Assembly (NCBI RefSeq): GCF_004216905.1 | Contig: NZ_SGXJ01000004.1 | Coordinates: forward strand, 682,001 to 746,000 | Direction of reading: 5' to 3' | From: Kribbella sp. VKM Ac-2569 | GTDB lineage: Bacteria; Actinomycetota; Actinomycetes; Propionibacteriales; Kribbellaceae | DNA: 64,000 bases | Shown: piece after piece, positions 1 through 9,495 of the stretch | Layout of the letters: the number at the start of each line of letters is the position of its first letter | How positions within the stretch are numbered: position 1 is the first letter of the stretch | Made by a program: the position numbers and the translations under genes | The notes under the pieces: generated by a model | What the model was told of the DNA's origin: nothing | What the model saw: the letters and a program-made list of their open reading frames with translations, nothing else | Databases searched by the model: none

Positions 1-488
1 GGTACGGCGACCTCCGCCGACCACCCGGTGTCCGTGTCGGACGGGTCGTTGAGCGTGCCGTCGACGTGGACCGCGGTCCGCAGACCGGGCAGGTTCGTCG
101 GGTCGATCGGCACGCCGCCGTCGACGTACGGCTTCGGCAGCGTGAGCTCCCAGATCGTCCCGAGCGGGTTGATCTCGAACTCGTAGTAGTTCTGCCCGTC
201 GCCGTCCGGGTCGAGGAACAGCTCGAAGTTGTTCTCGTGGAACAGCTTGCTGTTGTGCTCGGTCATCGTCGCCCAGACGTGCGGCTCCTCGAGCAGGCCG
301 CCGACGTACAGGTACTGGTCGTCGTACATCAGCTTCGCCCGGGTCCGGAACCGTGGCGTGGGGCCGTCGTGGATCGGGACGAAGCCGGTCGTCCACGGCG
401 CGGCCTCCCAGGCCGGGTCGGTCAGGGTGCCGTCGAGGTTCGGCGTGGTGGCGGTCCGCGGGCACTCGTAGACGGGCAGGTCAGGCAT
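1..488 (-). CDS. Carbohydrate-binding family 9-like protein (3' end outside window)
   Basis: The visible N-terminal 162 residues begin MPDLPVYECPRTATTPNLDG and contain the pattern of CBM9-like domains: LDGTLTDPAWEAAPW near the start, YDDQYLYVGGLLEEP, then NNFELFLDPDGDGQNYYEFE. No signal peptide is visible, so this is probably a cytoplasmic sugar-binding or accessory domain protein rather than a secreted enzyme. The ATG overlaps the stop of the upstream membrane-protein gene by 8 bases, so the two are probably co-transcribed. The stop codon lies outside the window, so any C-terminal domain is unseen. No catalytic function can be assigned. Confidence 0.75.
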   Translation of the reverse strand, partial: MPDLPVYECPRTATTPNLDGTLTDPAWEAAPWTTGFVPIHDGPTPRFRTRAKLMYDDQYLYVGGLLEEPHVWATMTEHNSKLFHENNFELFLDPDGDGQNYYEFEINPLGTIWELTLPKPYVDGGVPIDPTNLPGLRTAVHVDGTLNDPSDTDTGWSAEVAV

Positions 489-966
489 CGGCACGCTCCA
501 GCAGTCGGGCGAGAAGGTTGGCGAGCAGGAAGGTGACGGCGGTCAGCACCGGTACGACGGCGAGGATCCAGGGCGAGTCCAGGTGGCCGGTCAGGAACGC
601 CACCACCAGCGCGACCATGAACGCGACGCCGAGGAACGGGATCAGCTTCGGGTGCGGCATCGCCAGCCGGCTCAGCGCCGTACCGCCGAGCACCATCGTG
701 ACGACCACGATCACGATCAGCAGCGGCAGCCCGAGGGCGCCGCAGTTCGTGGTGTCCCGGAACCGCTCGCAGCCGCGCTCGCTCAGCCACACCAGCGCGA
801 TGGTCGCGAACCCGCACAGCAGCCCGACGACGGCCAGGATCAGCCCCGGCGGCAGCGGCGGCCCGTCGTACCGCCCCGGGCGCTCCTCCTCCGCCTCGTC
901 GTCGGCGGCCTCCAGCGCGGCTTCCAGATCGTCCGGCATCCGGTCGTCGTCGTCCTCCTGACCCAT
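481..966 (-). CDS. Small four-helix membrane protein with acidic N-terminus
   Basis: The protein has 161 residues. Residues 1-35 are very acidic (QEDDDDR, then many Glu and Ala) and should lie in the cytoplasm. Four hydrophobic stretches follow at about 41-63, 77-98, 107-127 and 131-152. The loop after the first helix has two cysteines (SERGCERFRDTTNCGAL), which could form a disulfide if outside the cell. I do not recognise a family. It sits just downstream of lipB on the same strand and overlaps the following CBM9-like gene, suggesting one transcript. No functional prediction is justified. Confidence 0.7.
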   Translation of the reverse strand: MGQEDDDDRMPDDLEAALEAADDEAEEERPGRYDGPPLPPGLILAVVGLLCGFATIALVWLSERGCERFRDTTNCGALGLPLLIVIVVVTMVLGGTALSRLAMPHPKLIPFLGVAFMVALVVAFLTGHLDSPWILAVVPVLTAVTFLLANLLARLLERADA

Positions 967-975
967 TGCGGCAGG

Positions 976-1605
976 CTATCGGGCTCCCAGGGAGTTCGCG
1001 ATGGCATCGCGCACGTCGGCGTCGGTGGGCGCGGTCAGGCCCTGCTCCGCGGCCAGCTCGGCGAGCGAGACCATCGTGACGTCGTCCAGCCCGCAGCTGG
1101 TGAACGTGTGAAACACGGTCATGTCCGGGTCCACGTTCACCGAGAACCCATGGCTGGTCACGCCGCGCCGGATCCGCATGCCGATCGAGCAGAGCTTCCG
1201 GCCGTCCTCGGTCCAGACACCGACCAGGCTGCTCGCTCCCTTCGGCGTGTCCCGGCGTACCAGCGGGAAACCGAGTGACCCGAGGGCCTCGATCAGACCG
1301 TTCTCCAACCAGCGCACGATGTCGACCGGGCCGCGCTGGTGCAGGTCGATCACCAGGTACCCGACCAGCTGGCCGGGGCCGTGGTACGTCGCGTACCCGC
1401 CGCGGTCGACCTGCACCGTCGGGATCGCGGCCGCCTCCGCGGGCAGGTCGTCGAGGACCGTCCGCGGTCCGTAGGTGATCACCGGCGGATGACTCAGCAG
1501 GAACAGGCGATCCTCGGCCTTGCCCTCGACGCGCTCCTCGACCCAGCCACGCATGTCCTTCGAGGCGACGTCGTACTCCACCTCACCGAGATCAATCCGC
1601 TGCAT
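976..1605 (-). CDS. lipB: Lipoyl(octanoyl) transferase LipB
   Basis: LipB moves the octanoyl group from octanoyl-acyl carrier protein to lipoyl domains of 2-oxoacid dehydrogenases and the glycine cleavage system, the first step of protein lipoylation in the cytoplasm. The 209-residue length is typical. The family signature RGGYATYHGPGQL lies at 68-80, the active-site lysine is Lys137 (GRKLCSIG), the GVTSHGFSVNV block follows, and the catalytic cysteine is Cys171 in FTSCGL. It starts at ATG 1605, 4 bases after the stop of the upstream DnaJ-domain gene. The partner lipA is not in the window. Identification is firm. Confidence 0.95.
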   Translation of the reverse strand: MQRIDLGEVEYDVASKDMRGWVEERVEGKAEDRLFLLSHPPVITYGPRTVLDDLPAEAAAIPTVQVDRGGYATYHGPGQLVGYLVIDLHQRGPVDIVRWLENGLIEALGSLGFPLVRRDTPKGASSLVGVWTEDGRKLCSIGMRIRRGVTSHGFSVNVDPDMTVFHTFTSCGLDDVTMVSLAELAAEQGLTAPTDADVRDAIANSLGAR

Positions 1606-1609
1606 ACGT

Positions 1610-2974
1610 TCAGGTTAGGCCGTACGGCGCGCGGCGCAGGACGTCGTACAGCAGCCGGCGATCGACCACGTTGCCCTCCGGCTCCAGCCAGTTGAGGAGT
1701 TCACGGTCGGCGGACCGTGCCGACACACACGTCACGGCGGCCTCGGAGCCGGCCTGCGTCATGATCCCGCCCTGGCCGTCCACGGTCGGGTGAACGATCA
1801 GGAAGCCGCGTACCTCAGCCGTCCGGAGCCGCCCGCTCCAGGCAGCCACAGCGGACTCCAGCGCGGGCACCGGGCTGTCGATCGGCTGGCCGTTGAAGAC
1901 GAGGGACCCGTAGGCGTCGAGCGAGTACGCGCCGGGAGGTCCGACCAGCGACACGATCAGAGCGACGCGGTGCCCGTTGAGCAGCATGTGATCGACGGCG
2001 ACGGCACCGAGCTGCGCACCGTGCACCAGCTTCGCCGCGGGCAGTGCGCCGACCACAGGGTCGAGGAGGTTGGCCGTACGCCGCTGCAGCAGCACGTCGT
2101 ACGCCGAGATCGGCGCAGCGAGCGCATCGTCGAGGAGCGGCTCGCCAGGACGGCCCCACAGGTTGAACTCGTACGTCGCGGTCCGGTCGATCGCCAGATC
2201 CAGCGCGTGCGCCTTCGACCAGCGACCGGTGAGGATCCGGACGACCACCAGACCCGCGACGACCGCGCCGAGCAGAATCCGGCTGACCGTGGACGCGCCG
2301 CTGTCCGCGAACGGATTGAACGTCAGGATCAGCGCCAGCAGGAAGAACGCTGCGGTGAGGACGCCGAGCGTCTTGAACAGGCCGCCGAGAGGCAGTCGCC
2401 TGCTCCAGTGCGGCGGCATCGCCACCACGATCATCGCGGCGGTGCCGATGCCGAAGACAACGTCCCAGAAGCCGTTGTAGCCGATGGTGACGAGGATCCA
2501 GATGACGAGTGCGCAGAAGGCGGTCAGCGCGATGAGGGCAGAGGTTCGCCAGCGGCCGAAGGACGGGCTGGCGTGGATCGGGCCCGCGTCGACCGGCTGG
2601 ACCCGCTCACCGCTCGTCCTGGGCTGCTCCGGCTGCTCCGCCTGTTGGCTCGACGAGCTCGACGCGCTCGACCAGGGCTGGTCGGTCGACCAGGTCCAGG
2701 TGGGCTCAGGTTCGGGCTGCGGATCCGGCGCGGGCTGCGGACCCGGCTCGCGGGTGGTCGTCGTCGATTGGCCGGCCAGCAAGCGGTCGTAGGAGGCCCG
2801 CTTGGCCGGATCCGAGAGCGTGTTCCAGGCCTCCTGCACGAGGCGGAAGAGCGCCGCGTTGCCGCCCTGGTCCGGGTGGACCTGGCGGACGAGCTTCCGG
2901 TACGCGGTCTTGATCTCGGCGGCGGTGGCCGTGCGCTCGACATTCAGCACTTCGTAGTGATCGGCCCCGCTCAC
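1610..2974 (-). CDS. DnaJ-domain membrane protein
   Basis: A J-domain occupies residues 1-65, with the HPD motif that stimulates Hsp70 ATPase at 33-35. A Pro/Gln/Ser-rich linker (about 75-125) and three or four hydrophobic helices (about 140-260) follow, then a C-terminal domain of about 190 residues that I do not recognise. It is probably a membrane-anchored co-chaperone or scaffold rather than classical DnaJ, since the Gly/Phe and zinc-finger regions are missing. I chose GTG 2974 because GGAGGT lies 6 bases upstream. An ATG at 3019 is in frame but lies inside the terminator-like hairpin of the upstream tRNA, so it is unlikely to be used. Confidence 0.8.
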   Translation of the reverse strand: MSGADHYEVLNVERTATAAEIKTAYRKLVRQVHPDQGGNAALFRLVQEAWNTLSDPAKRASYDRLLAGQSTTTTREPGPQPAPDPQPEPEPTWTWSTDQPWSSASSSSSQQAEQPEQPRTSGERVQPVDAGPIHASPSFGRWRTSALIALTAFCALVIWILVTIGYNGFWDVVFGIGTAAMIVVAMPPHWSRRLPLGGLFKTLGVLTAAFFLLALILTFNPFADSGASTVSRILLGAVVAGLVVVRILTGRWSKAHALDLAIDRTATYEFNLWGRPGEPLLDDALAAPISAYDVLLQRRTANLLDPVVGALPAAKLVHGAQLGAVAVDHMLLNGHRVALIVSLVGPPGAYSLDAYGSLVFNGQPIDSPVPALESAVAAWSGRLRTAEVRGFLIVHPTVDGQGGIMTQAGSEAAVTCVSARSADRELLNWLEPEGNVVDRRLLYDVLRRAPYGLT

Positions 2975-3005
2975 CCCAGCACCTCCGCGACACGACAGAA
3001 CGCAC

Positions 3006-3037
3006 TGAGGGTCAGTCACCGCAGTGACTGACCCTCA
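3006..3037 (-). terminator. Perfect 14-bp hairpin after tRNA-Pro
   Basis: Bases 3006-3019 and 3024-3037 are perfectly complementary, with loop CGCA. The hairpin begins 5 bases beyond the CCA end of tRNA-Pro, so it probably ends or processes that transcript. There is no strong T tract. Confidence 0.7.
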
Positions 3038-3041
3038 ATGG

Positions 3042-3118
<77 letters not shown>

Positions 3119-3142
3119 AAGTCGCGAGTAGCTTACATGGGC

Positions 3143-4087
3143 TCAGCGTCCGGACGAAATCGGGTTATTGCGTGGGACGAGGGTGAGCAAGGTCGCCTCC
3201 GGGCGGCAGGCGAAACGGACCGGCGCGTACGGCGACGTACCGAGCCCTGCCGACACGTGCAGCGCTGCCTGACGACCGTCGTACCCCCAGGTCGACAGGC
3301 CCTTCACGCGGGACGTGTCGAGGTCGCAGTTGGTCACCAGCGCGCCGTACAACGGCACCGCCAGCTGGCCGCCGTGTGTATGACCGGCGAGGACCAGCGG
3401 ATAACCGTCGCCGACGAAGCCGTTCAGGACCCGCTGGTACGGCGCGTGCGTGACGCCGATCGACAGGTCCGCCGTCGGGTCGATCTCGCCCGCGACCTCG
3501 TCGTACCGGTCGCGCTTGATGTGCGGGTCGTCGGTGCCGGCGAAGTCCAGGCGCAGGCCGTTCACCTTCAGCGTGGCCTTGGCGTTGTTCAGGTCCGTCC
3601 AGCCGGCGCCGCTGAACGCGCGGCGCATCTCCTCGTACGGCAGGTCGGGGCCGTGCGGCTTGTGGCGCTGCTTGTTCGCGGGCAGCAGGTACTTGCCCGG
3701 GTTCTTGAAGTGCGGCTTCCAGTAGTCGTTGGAGCCGAACACGAACACCCCCGGCAGATCGAGCAGATCGCCGTACGCACGGAGCAGCGGAGGGACCGAG
3801 TGCTCGCTCGCGAGGTTGTCGCCGGTGTTGACGATCAGGTCGGGCTCGAGCGCGGCCAGGTCGTTGACCCAGCGGATCTTCTTCTCCTGCGTGGGCATCA
3901 GGTGCAAGTCGGACAGGTGCAGCACCTTGAGCGGCGCGGTCCCTTCCGGCAGGACCGGCACCGTCACTCTGCGCAGCGTGAACCAGCGCACCTCGATACC
4001 GGCCGCATACGCGACACAGGCGGCGCCCACGGCACCGACCACAGCGGTGGTCTTGAGGGTGGTGGTGGCGATCCCGCGCAAGCTCAT
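3143..4087 (-). CDS. Membrane-anchored calcineurin-like metallophosphoesterase
   Basis: The protein has 314 residues. An N-terminal hydrophobic helix (about 13-30) anchors it, with the catalytic domain probably outside the membrane. The dinuclear-metal motifs are all present: DLH at 60-62, GDN at 89-91, GSND at 118-121 and GHTHGGQ near 240. The substrate is unknown; related proteins include YkuE-type and UDP-2,3-diacylglucosamine-hydrolase-like enzymes. I prefer ATG 4087 (MSLRG) over a TTG 18 bases upstream. It is transcribed divergently from the YqeY-like gene, with only about 20-26 bases between the two starts, so the promoters must overlap. Confidence 0.85.
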   Translation of the reverse strand: MSLRGIATTTLKTTAVVGAVGAACVAYAAGIEVRWFTLRRVTVPVLPEGTAPLKVLHLSDLHLMPTQEKKIRWVNDLAALEPDLIVNTGDNLASEHSVPPLLRAYGDLLDLPGVFVFGSNDYWKPHFKNPGKYLLPANKQRHKPHGPDLPYEEMRRAFSGAGWTDLNNAKATLKVNGLRLDFAGTDDPHIKRDRYDEVAGEIDPTADLSIGVTHAPYQRVLNGFVGDGYPLVLAGHTHGGQLAVPLYGALVTNCDLDTSRVKGLSTWGYDGRQAALHVSAGLGTSPYAPVRFACRPEATLLTLVPRNNPISSGR

Positions 4088-4107
4088 TTCACCAGCCTGC
4101 CACAATC

Positions 4108-4581
4108 ATGGTCATGTCCAACTCCGGAATGAAGCAGCGCCTGCACGACGACATGACCGCCGCCCTCAAGGCGCGCGACGAGATCCGCAAGTCGACGCTG
4201 CGGATGGCGCTCACCGCGATCACCAAGGCGGAGGTGGCCGGCAAGGAGGCCCGCGAGCTCAGCGACACCGAGATCGTCGACGTACTCAGCTCCGAGGCCA
4301 AGAAGCGCCGCGAGTCGGTCGTCGCCTACCGCGACGCCGGCCGCGCCGAGCTCGCCGACAAGGAACAGGCCGAGGCGGACATCCTGGCCGACTACCTCCC
4401 CGAGCAGCTCACCGAGGACGAGATCAAGGTCCTGGTGACCGAGACCATCGCCGCCACCGGCGCCGCCGAGCTCGGCCCGCGCGGCATCGGCAAGGTCATG
4501 GGCGCCCTGCAGCCCAAGGTCAAGGGCAAGGCCGACGGCGCCGTCGTCTCCGCCGAGGTCAAACGCCAACTCGGCGCCTGA
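4108..4581 (+). CDS. GatB/YqeY-domain protein
   Basis: The protein has 157 residues with the YqeY architecture: an N-terminal helical part (MKQRLHDDMTAALKARDEI, STLRMALTAI), then EQAEADILADYLPEQLTEDE, and a C-terminal GPRGIGKVMGALQPKVKGKADGA block. YqeY resembles the tRNA-binding tail of GatB, subunit of the tRNA-dependent amidotransferase, but its own function is not established. ATGs at 4108, 4114 and 4129 are all in frame and none has a strong ribosome-binding site, so the start is uncertain by up to 7 codons. Confidence 0.88.
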   Translation: MVMSNSGMKQRLHDDMTAALKARDEIRKSTLRMALTAITKAEVAGKEARELSDTEIVDVLSSEAKKRRESVVAYRDAGRAELADKEQAEADILADYLPEQLTEDEIKVLVTETIAATGAAELGPRGIGKVMGALQPKVKGKADGAVVSAEVKRQLGA

Positions 4582-4590
4582 CCGCCGCCG

Positions 4591-6990
4591 CTAGCGGCCG
4601 CGGCCGCCGCAGTTCGGGTACTTCGGATTCGTCGGCGGACAGTTCGGATTCAGCGTGGTCGGGGTGCCCGGCGGCTTCACGGTCTGCGTGGTCGTCGGCT
4701 TCCCCGGCTTGGCCTGCTTGCTGCCGTTCGAGACGTAGATCGTCACCAGCGAGCCGTCAGGGGCGCCGTCACGTTGCCGGGGGTCGGTGTAGGCGACCGT
4801 GCCGGCGGTCTCCTCGGAGTTGACGGTGCCGGAGGCGATCGCGACCTCGAAGCCTGCCTGCCGGAGCTTGTTCGCGGCGTCCTCGGGGTTCATGCCGTTC
4901 ACGAACGGCAGGTCCTTCACGTTGCCTCGCTGGACAACGGTGGACGGCGCAACGAAACGCGTCGTCGGGTAGCCCTGCAGGGCGGCCTTCATCGCGGCCT
5001 CCCAGATCGGGCCGGCCGTCCCGGAACCTGACGGGTCGTTGATGGGCTTGCCGTTCAGGCTCTGGCCCTGCAGTTCCTTGTACGGCGGGGACGCGTCGGC
5101 CACCGTGGAGGCTGCGGCGAGCTTGCTCGAGTAACCGGCGTACCAGACCGCCTTGGCCTGGTTGATGGTTCCGGTCTTGCCCGCGAGGTCGCTCTTGCCG
5201 AACTTCAGCTTGCCGCCGGTGCCGTTCGGCTCCATGACCTGGTGCAGTACCGCATTCACACCGTCGGCGACCTCCTGCGACAGCACCTGCTTGCACTGCG
5301 CGCCGGGGATGCTCAGCGCCTTGCCGGCCGAGTCCTTGACCGAGGTGATCAGCCACGGCTGGCAGTACATGCCTCGGGCCGCGAACGCGGCGTACGCGTT
5401 GGCCAGTTGTAGCGGCGAGATCTGGTCGATGCCCAGCGTCATCGAGGGGACCTGCCGGAGCGGCTCCCCGGACTGGGCCTGGTACATCCCCAGGGAACCG
5501 GCGATCTTGGCGATCGGGCACAGTCCGGTCCGCTGCGAGAGCTGCAGGAAGTAGGTGTTCGTCGACTTCTGCGCCGCCTGGATCATCGTCGGGACCGCGA
5601 CGTTCTTCGTCGAGTTCTTCGGGTCGTATTCCTCGAGGATCTTGTACGGACCGTCGCAGGTGCTGAACGTCTGACCGCCCAGCGGCAGCGGGCTCGGCGA
5701 GTTGATCTTGTAGTTGAGCGGGATGCCCTTCTGGATCGCCGCGGCGATGGTGAACGCCTTCATCGTCGAGCCGTTCTGCCAACCGCCGTACCCGCCCGGA
5801 TAGCTCTTCGGGACGTTGTAGTTGTAGGAGGTCTGGCCCCGCTTGCTGCCGTACCCACGGCTCTGCGCCATCGCTTTCACCAGGCCGGTGCCCGGCTCGA
5901 CGATCGTGATCGCGGCGACCGCCTGGTCGGTCGTCTGGGAGTGGGTGTCGATCGAGCGCTGCGCGTCGGCCTGGATCTTCCGGTCGAGGGAGGTCCTGAT
6001 GGTCAGGCCCGCGGTCTTGATGTAGTTGGCGCGGTCGACCTTGGTCTTGCCAAAGGCCGGGTTGTCCTCGAGCAGCGAGACGACGTACTCGCAGTAGAAG
6101 GGGTACGGGCCGTTCGCGCACCCGAGTTTGTTCGGGCGGACCTTGGCGGGGTCGATGACCGGGGTCTTCAGGGCCGAGTTGGCCTGGGCGACCGAGATCA
6201 CGTTGAGCTGCAGCATCCGGCGGAGTACGACGTCGCGGCGGTCCTTGGCGCGCTTGGCGTCGTTGGTCGGGTCATAACCGGTCGGGTTCTTCACGAGGCC
6301 GGCCAGCATCGCAGCCTGCGGGAGCGTCAGTTGGGTCGCGTTCACCGAGAAGTAGTGCTGGGCGGCGGCCTGGATGCCCCAAGCGCCGTCGCCGAAGTTC
6401 GCCAGGTTGAGGTACTTCTCCAGGATCTCGTTCTTCGAGAACTGCTTCTCGACCGCGATCGCGTACCGCAGCTCGGCGATCTTGCGCTGGTACGTGTCGG
6501 CGGTCGCCGCGGCGAGCTCGGCCGGGGTCTTCGCCTTCTCGACCAGGCTGACCTTCACGTACTGCTGGGTGATGCTCGAACCACCCTGCTGCACCGAGCC
6601 CGACGACTGGTTCTGCAGCAGCGCGCGCAGCGTGCCCTTCGCGTCCAGGGCGCCGTGCTCGTAGAACCGGTCGTCCTCGATCGCGACGATCGCCTTCTGC
6701 ATGATCGGCGCGACGTCCTTGAGCTTCACCGGAACCCGGTTCTGCTCGGCGAGCGTGGCGATCACCGAACCGTCGGCGGCCAGGATGGTGCTCTTCTGCT
6801 TGAGTGGCACCTCGTCGAACTGCTGCGGCAGGTCCTGCAGCGTGTCGGAAGTCTTCTCCGTGGTGAATCCGGCGAGGCCGGCGAACGGGATGGCGAGACC
6901 GGCAGCCAAGGCCCCCGACAGCACGCTCACCCCTAGGAACAGAACCACAGATTGGACGACGCCGCGGTCGCCCTTTTCCCTGACGCGCAT
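4591..6990 (-). CDS. Class A penicillin-binding protein with PASTA domain
   Basis: This bifunctional peptidoglycan synthase has 799 residues, starting at ATG 6990 (MRVREKGDRGV). In order: a short cytoplasmic tail and one membrane helix (about 15-35); a family 51 glycosyltransferase domain with EDDRFYEHGALDAKGTLRAL and GGSSITQQYVK; a transpeptidase domain with GSTMKAF (SxxK serine), STNTYF (SxN) and GKTGT (KTG); one C-terminal PASTA domain (LPFVNGMNPEDAANKLRQAG); and a Pro/Thr-rich tail with two cysteines near the end. It corresponds by order to the ponA2-type gene beside the two ATPases in mycobacteria. In this family PASTA domains are associated with muropeptide sensing. Confidence 0.93.
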   Translation of the reverse strand: MRVREKGDRGVVQSVVLFLGVSVLSGALAAGLAIPFAGLAGFTTEKTSDTLQDLPQQFDEVPLKQKSTILAADGSVIATLAEQNRVPVKLKDVAPIMQKAIVAIEDDRFYEHGALDAKGTLRALLQNQSSGSVQQGGSSITQQYVKVSLVEKAKTPAELAAATADTYQRKIAELRYAIAVEKQFSKNEILEKYLNLANFGDGAWGIQAAAQHYFSVNATQLTLPQAAMLAGLVKNPTGYDPTNDAKRAKDRRDVVLRRMLQLNVISVAQANSALKTPVIDPAKVRPNKLGCANGPYPFYCEYVVSLLEDNPAFGKTKVDRANYIKTAGLTIRTSLDRKIQADAQRSIDTHSQTTDQAVAAITIVEPGTGLVKAMAQSRGYGSKRGQTSYNYNVPKSYPGGYGGWQNGSTMKAFTIAAAIQKGIPLNYKINSPSPLPLGGQTFSTCDGPYKILEEYDPKNSTKNVAVPTMIQAAQKSTNTYFLQLSQRTGLCPIAKIAGSLGMYQAQSGEPLRQVPSMTLGIDQISPLQLANAYAAFAARGMYCQPWLITSVKDSAGKALSIPGAQCKQVLSQEVADGVNAVLHQVMEPNGTGGKLKFGKSDLAGKTGTINQAKAVWYAGYSSKLAAASTVADASPPYKELQGQSLNGKPINDPSGSGTAGPIWEAAMKAALQGYPTTRFVAPSTVVQRGNVKDLPFVNGMNPEDAANKLRQAGFEVAIASGTVNSEETAGTVAYTDPRQRDGAPDGSLVTIYVSNGSKQAKPGKPTTTQTVKPPGTPTTLNPNCPPTNPKYPNCGGRGR

Positions 6991-7078
6991 GGTTGTTAAG
7001 ACTACGGGACCGCCGATAAGGGTTACCGCTCCGCGTGTGAGTTCGGTCACCCTGGCTGGACAAAGTTCATCCAAAAGG

Positions 7079-7110
7079 ACGAGGGCCCGAGCAACTGCTC
7101 GGGCCCTCGT
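7079..7110 (-). terminator. Rho-independent terminator of lon
   Basis: A perfect 14-bp stem (7079-7092 with 7097-7110, loop of 4) lies 14 bases past the lon stop. On the minus strand it is followed by CCTTTT, giving the stem plus T-run of an intrinsic terminator. Confidence 0.85.
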
Positions 7111-7123
7111 TCCGTACGACGGG

Positions 7124-9475
7124 TCAGGCGGCGAACTGGTGCGCGCCGACCTCGGCCGGTTCCAGCGCCAGATCCAGCACCTCACGGACGTCGCTCACCG
7201 GGTGCACGGTCAGCTCCGCGAGCACGGACGCCGGCACGTCTTCCAGGTCCGGCTCGTTCCGCTTCGGGATCAGGATCGTGGTCAGCCCGGCCCGGTGCGC
7301 GGCGAGCAGTTTCTGCTTCACCCCGCCGATCGGGAGCACCCGTCCGGTCAGCGACACTTCACCGGTCATCGCGACCTCCGAGCGGACCGGCCGCCCGGAC
7401 AGCAGCGACGCCAGCGCCGTCGTCATCGTCACACCCGCCGACGGTCCGTCCTTCGGGACGGCACCGGCCGGAACGTGGATGTGGGCGTTCCGCTCGGCCA
7501 GGTCACCGACCGGCAGCCCCAGCTCCGCGCCGTGCGAGCGAAGGTACGACAGGGCGATCTGCGCCGACTCCTTCATCACGTCACCCAGCTGCCCGGTCAA
7601 CGTGACTCCGGTCGGGCCGGTCTCCTTGTCGGCCAGTGACGCCTCGACGAAGAGCACGTCACCACCCGCACCGGTCACCGCCAGTCCGGTCGCCACACCC
7701 GGAAGCGCCGTACGCTCCGCCGACTCCGGCGTGAACTTCGGCGAACCTAGGTACCCCTTGAGGCCACCACCGTCGATCGTCAGGTTGCCAACGTCCTCGC
7801 CCAGGGCGAGCTTCGCCGTCACCTTCCGCAGTACCCGCGAGATCGACCGCTCGAGCTGCCGTACGCCGGCCTCCCGGGTGTACTCACCCGCGAGCACCCG
7901 GAGCGCCGAGTCCTCGATGGTCACCTCGTCCGCCGTCAGGCCCGCCCGCTCCAGCTGACGCGGGAGCAGGTGGTCACGGGCGATGACGACCTTCTCGTCC
8001 TCGGTGTACCCGTCCAGCTGCACCAGTTCCATCCGGTCCAGCAGCGGCGCCGGGATGGAGTCCAGCACGTTCGCCGTGGCCAGGAACACCACGTCGGACA
8101 GGTCCAGCTCGACCTCCAGGTAGTGGTCCCGGAAGGTGTGGTTCTGCGCCGGGTCGAGGACCTCGAGCAGCGCGGCCGTCGGGTCACCCCGGTAGTCCGC
8201 ACCGACCTTGTCGATCTCGTCCAGCAGTACGACGGGGTTCATCGAACCCGCCTCGGTGATGGCCCGGACGATCCGGCCCGGCAGCGCACCGACGTACGTC
8301 CGCCGGTGGCCACGGATCTCGGCCTCGTCCCGCACGCCACCCAGGGCGACCCGGACGAACTTCCGGCCCATCGCCCGCGCCACGGACTCACCCAGCGAGG
8401 TCTTACCCACACCAGGAGGACCGACCAGCGCCAGTACGGCGCCACTGCGGCGACCGCCGACGACACCGAGACCACGGTCCGCACGACGACGCCGTACGGC
8501 CAGGTACTCCGTGATGCGCTGCTTCACGTCGTCCAGACCGGCGTGGTCCGCGTCCAGCACGGCCCGCGCCTCGCGAATGTCGTAGCTGTCCTCGGTCCGC
8601 TCGTTCCAGGGCAGCTCGAGAACGGTGTCCAGCCAGGTCCGGATCCAGCCGACCTCGGGAGACTGCTCAGAGGTCCGCTCGAGCTTGTCGACCTCGGCGA
8701 GCGCGGCCTTTTGCACGTGCTCCGGCAGGCCGGCCGCCTCGACGCGGGCCCGGTAGTCCTCTTCCTCGGACTCGGCCTTGCCGTCGAGCTCGGCCAGCTC
8801 CTTGCGGATCGCGGCCATCTGCTGGCGCAGCAGGAACTCCCGCTGCTGCTTCTCCATGCCTTCCTGGACGTCCTTCTGGATCGTCTCGGAGACCTCGAGC
8901 TCGGCGAGGTGGTCCTTCACCCAGCCGATCAGCTTCTCCAGCCGCTCGGAGACATTCGCGTTCTCCACCAGCCAGGACTTCTGCTCGTTGTTCAGGTACG
9001 ACGCGTAGCCGGCCAGGTCGGACAGCTCCGCCGGGTCGTCGACCTGCTTGATCGAATCGATCACCTGGTACGCGCCGCGACGCTGCAGCACCGAGGTGGT
9101 CAGGGTCTTGTACTCACGGGCCAGCTCGACGGAGCGGTCGTCGGTGATCTCGTGCATCACCGTCGCCCCTACCCAGAGCGCCGCACCCGGGCCGGCAGTC
9201 CCGGCGCCGATGCGGACCCGCTGGGTCCCGCGGATCACAGCTGCCTGGGCACCGCCCGGCAGGCGGCCGATCTGCTCGATCTCACCGAGCGTTCCGGCCT
9301 TGGCATATTTTCCGTCCAGCCGCGGAACCAGGAGCACCTGGTCCTGACCTGCGGCCTGCGCGGCATCGATCGCCGCCCGGGCCTCGCTGTCTGCGAGTCG
9401 GACCGGCACGACCATTCCCGGCAGGACCACGACGTCGTCCAGCGGCAGTACAGGAAGATTCAACGTATCGGTCAC
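7124..9475 (-). CDS. lon: ATP-dependent protease Lon
   Basis: This 783-residue cytoplasmic AAA+ serine protease degrades damaged and regulatory proteins. The N-terminal LON substrate domain begins MTDTLNLPVLPLDDVVVLPG. A coiled-coil region follows (ESEEEDYRARVEAAGLPEHV), then the AAA+ module with Walker A GPPGVGKT and Walker B VVLLDEID. The C-terminal protease has the Ser-Lys dyad in PKDGPSAGVT and GGVKQKLLAAHRAG. The start is GTG 9475. A HAIR-like inverted repeat at 9496-9516 suggests heat-shock repression by HspR. In the related mycobacterial gene order this slot holds a WhiB-family gene, so lon here is a lineage difference. Confidence 0.95.
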   Translation of the reverse strand: MTDTLNLPVLPLDDVVVLPGMVVPVRLADSEARAAIDAAQAAGQDQVLLVPRLDGKYAKAGTLGEIEQIGRLPGGAQAAVIRGTQRVRIGAGTAGPGAALWVGATVMHEITDDRSVELAREYKTLTTSVLQRRGAYQVIDSIKQVDDPAELSDLAGYASYLNNEQKSWLVENANVSERLEKLIGWVKDHLAELEVSETIQKDVQEGMEKQQREFLLRQQMAAIRKELAELDGKAESEEEDYRARVEAAGLPEHVQKAALAEVDKLERTSEQSPEVGWIRTWLDTVLELPWNERTEDSYDIREARAVLDADHAGLDDVKQRITEYLAVRRRRADRGLGVVGGRRSGAVLALVGPPGVGKTSLGESVARAMGRKFVRVALGGVRDEAEIRGHRRTYVGALPGRIVRAITEAGSMNPVVLLDEIDKVGADYRGDPTAALLEVLDPAQNHTFRDHYLEVELDLSDVVFLATANVLDSIPAPLLDRMELVQLDGYTEDEKVVIARDHLLPRQLERAGLTADEVTIEDSALRVLAGEYTREAGVRQLERSISRVLRKVTAKLALGEDVGNLTIDGGGLKGYLGSPKFTPESAERTALPGVATGLAVTGAGGDVLFVEASLADKETGPTGVTLTGQLGDVMKESAQIALSYLRSHGAELGLPVGDLAERNAHIHVPAGAVPKDGPSAGVTMTTALASLLSGRPVRSEVAMTGEVSLTGRVLPIGGVKQKLLAAHRAGLTTILIPKRNEPDLEDVPASVLAELTVHPVSDVREVLDLALEPAEVGAHQFAA

Positions 9476-9495
9476 GCTGTCACACCCTTTTCCAA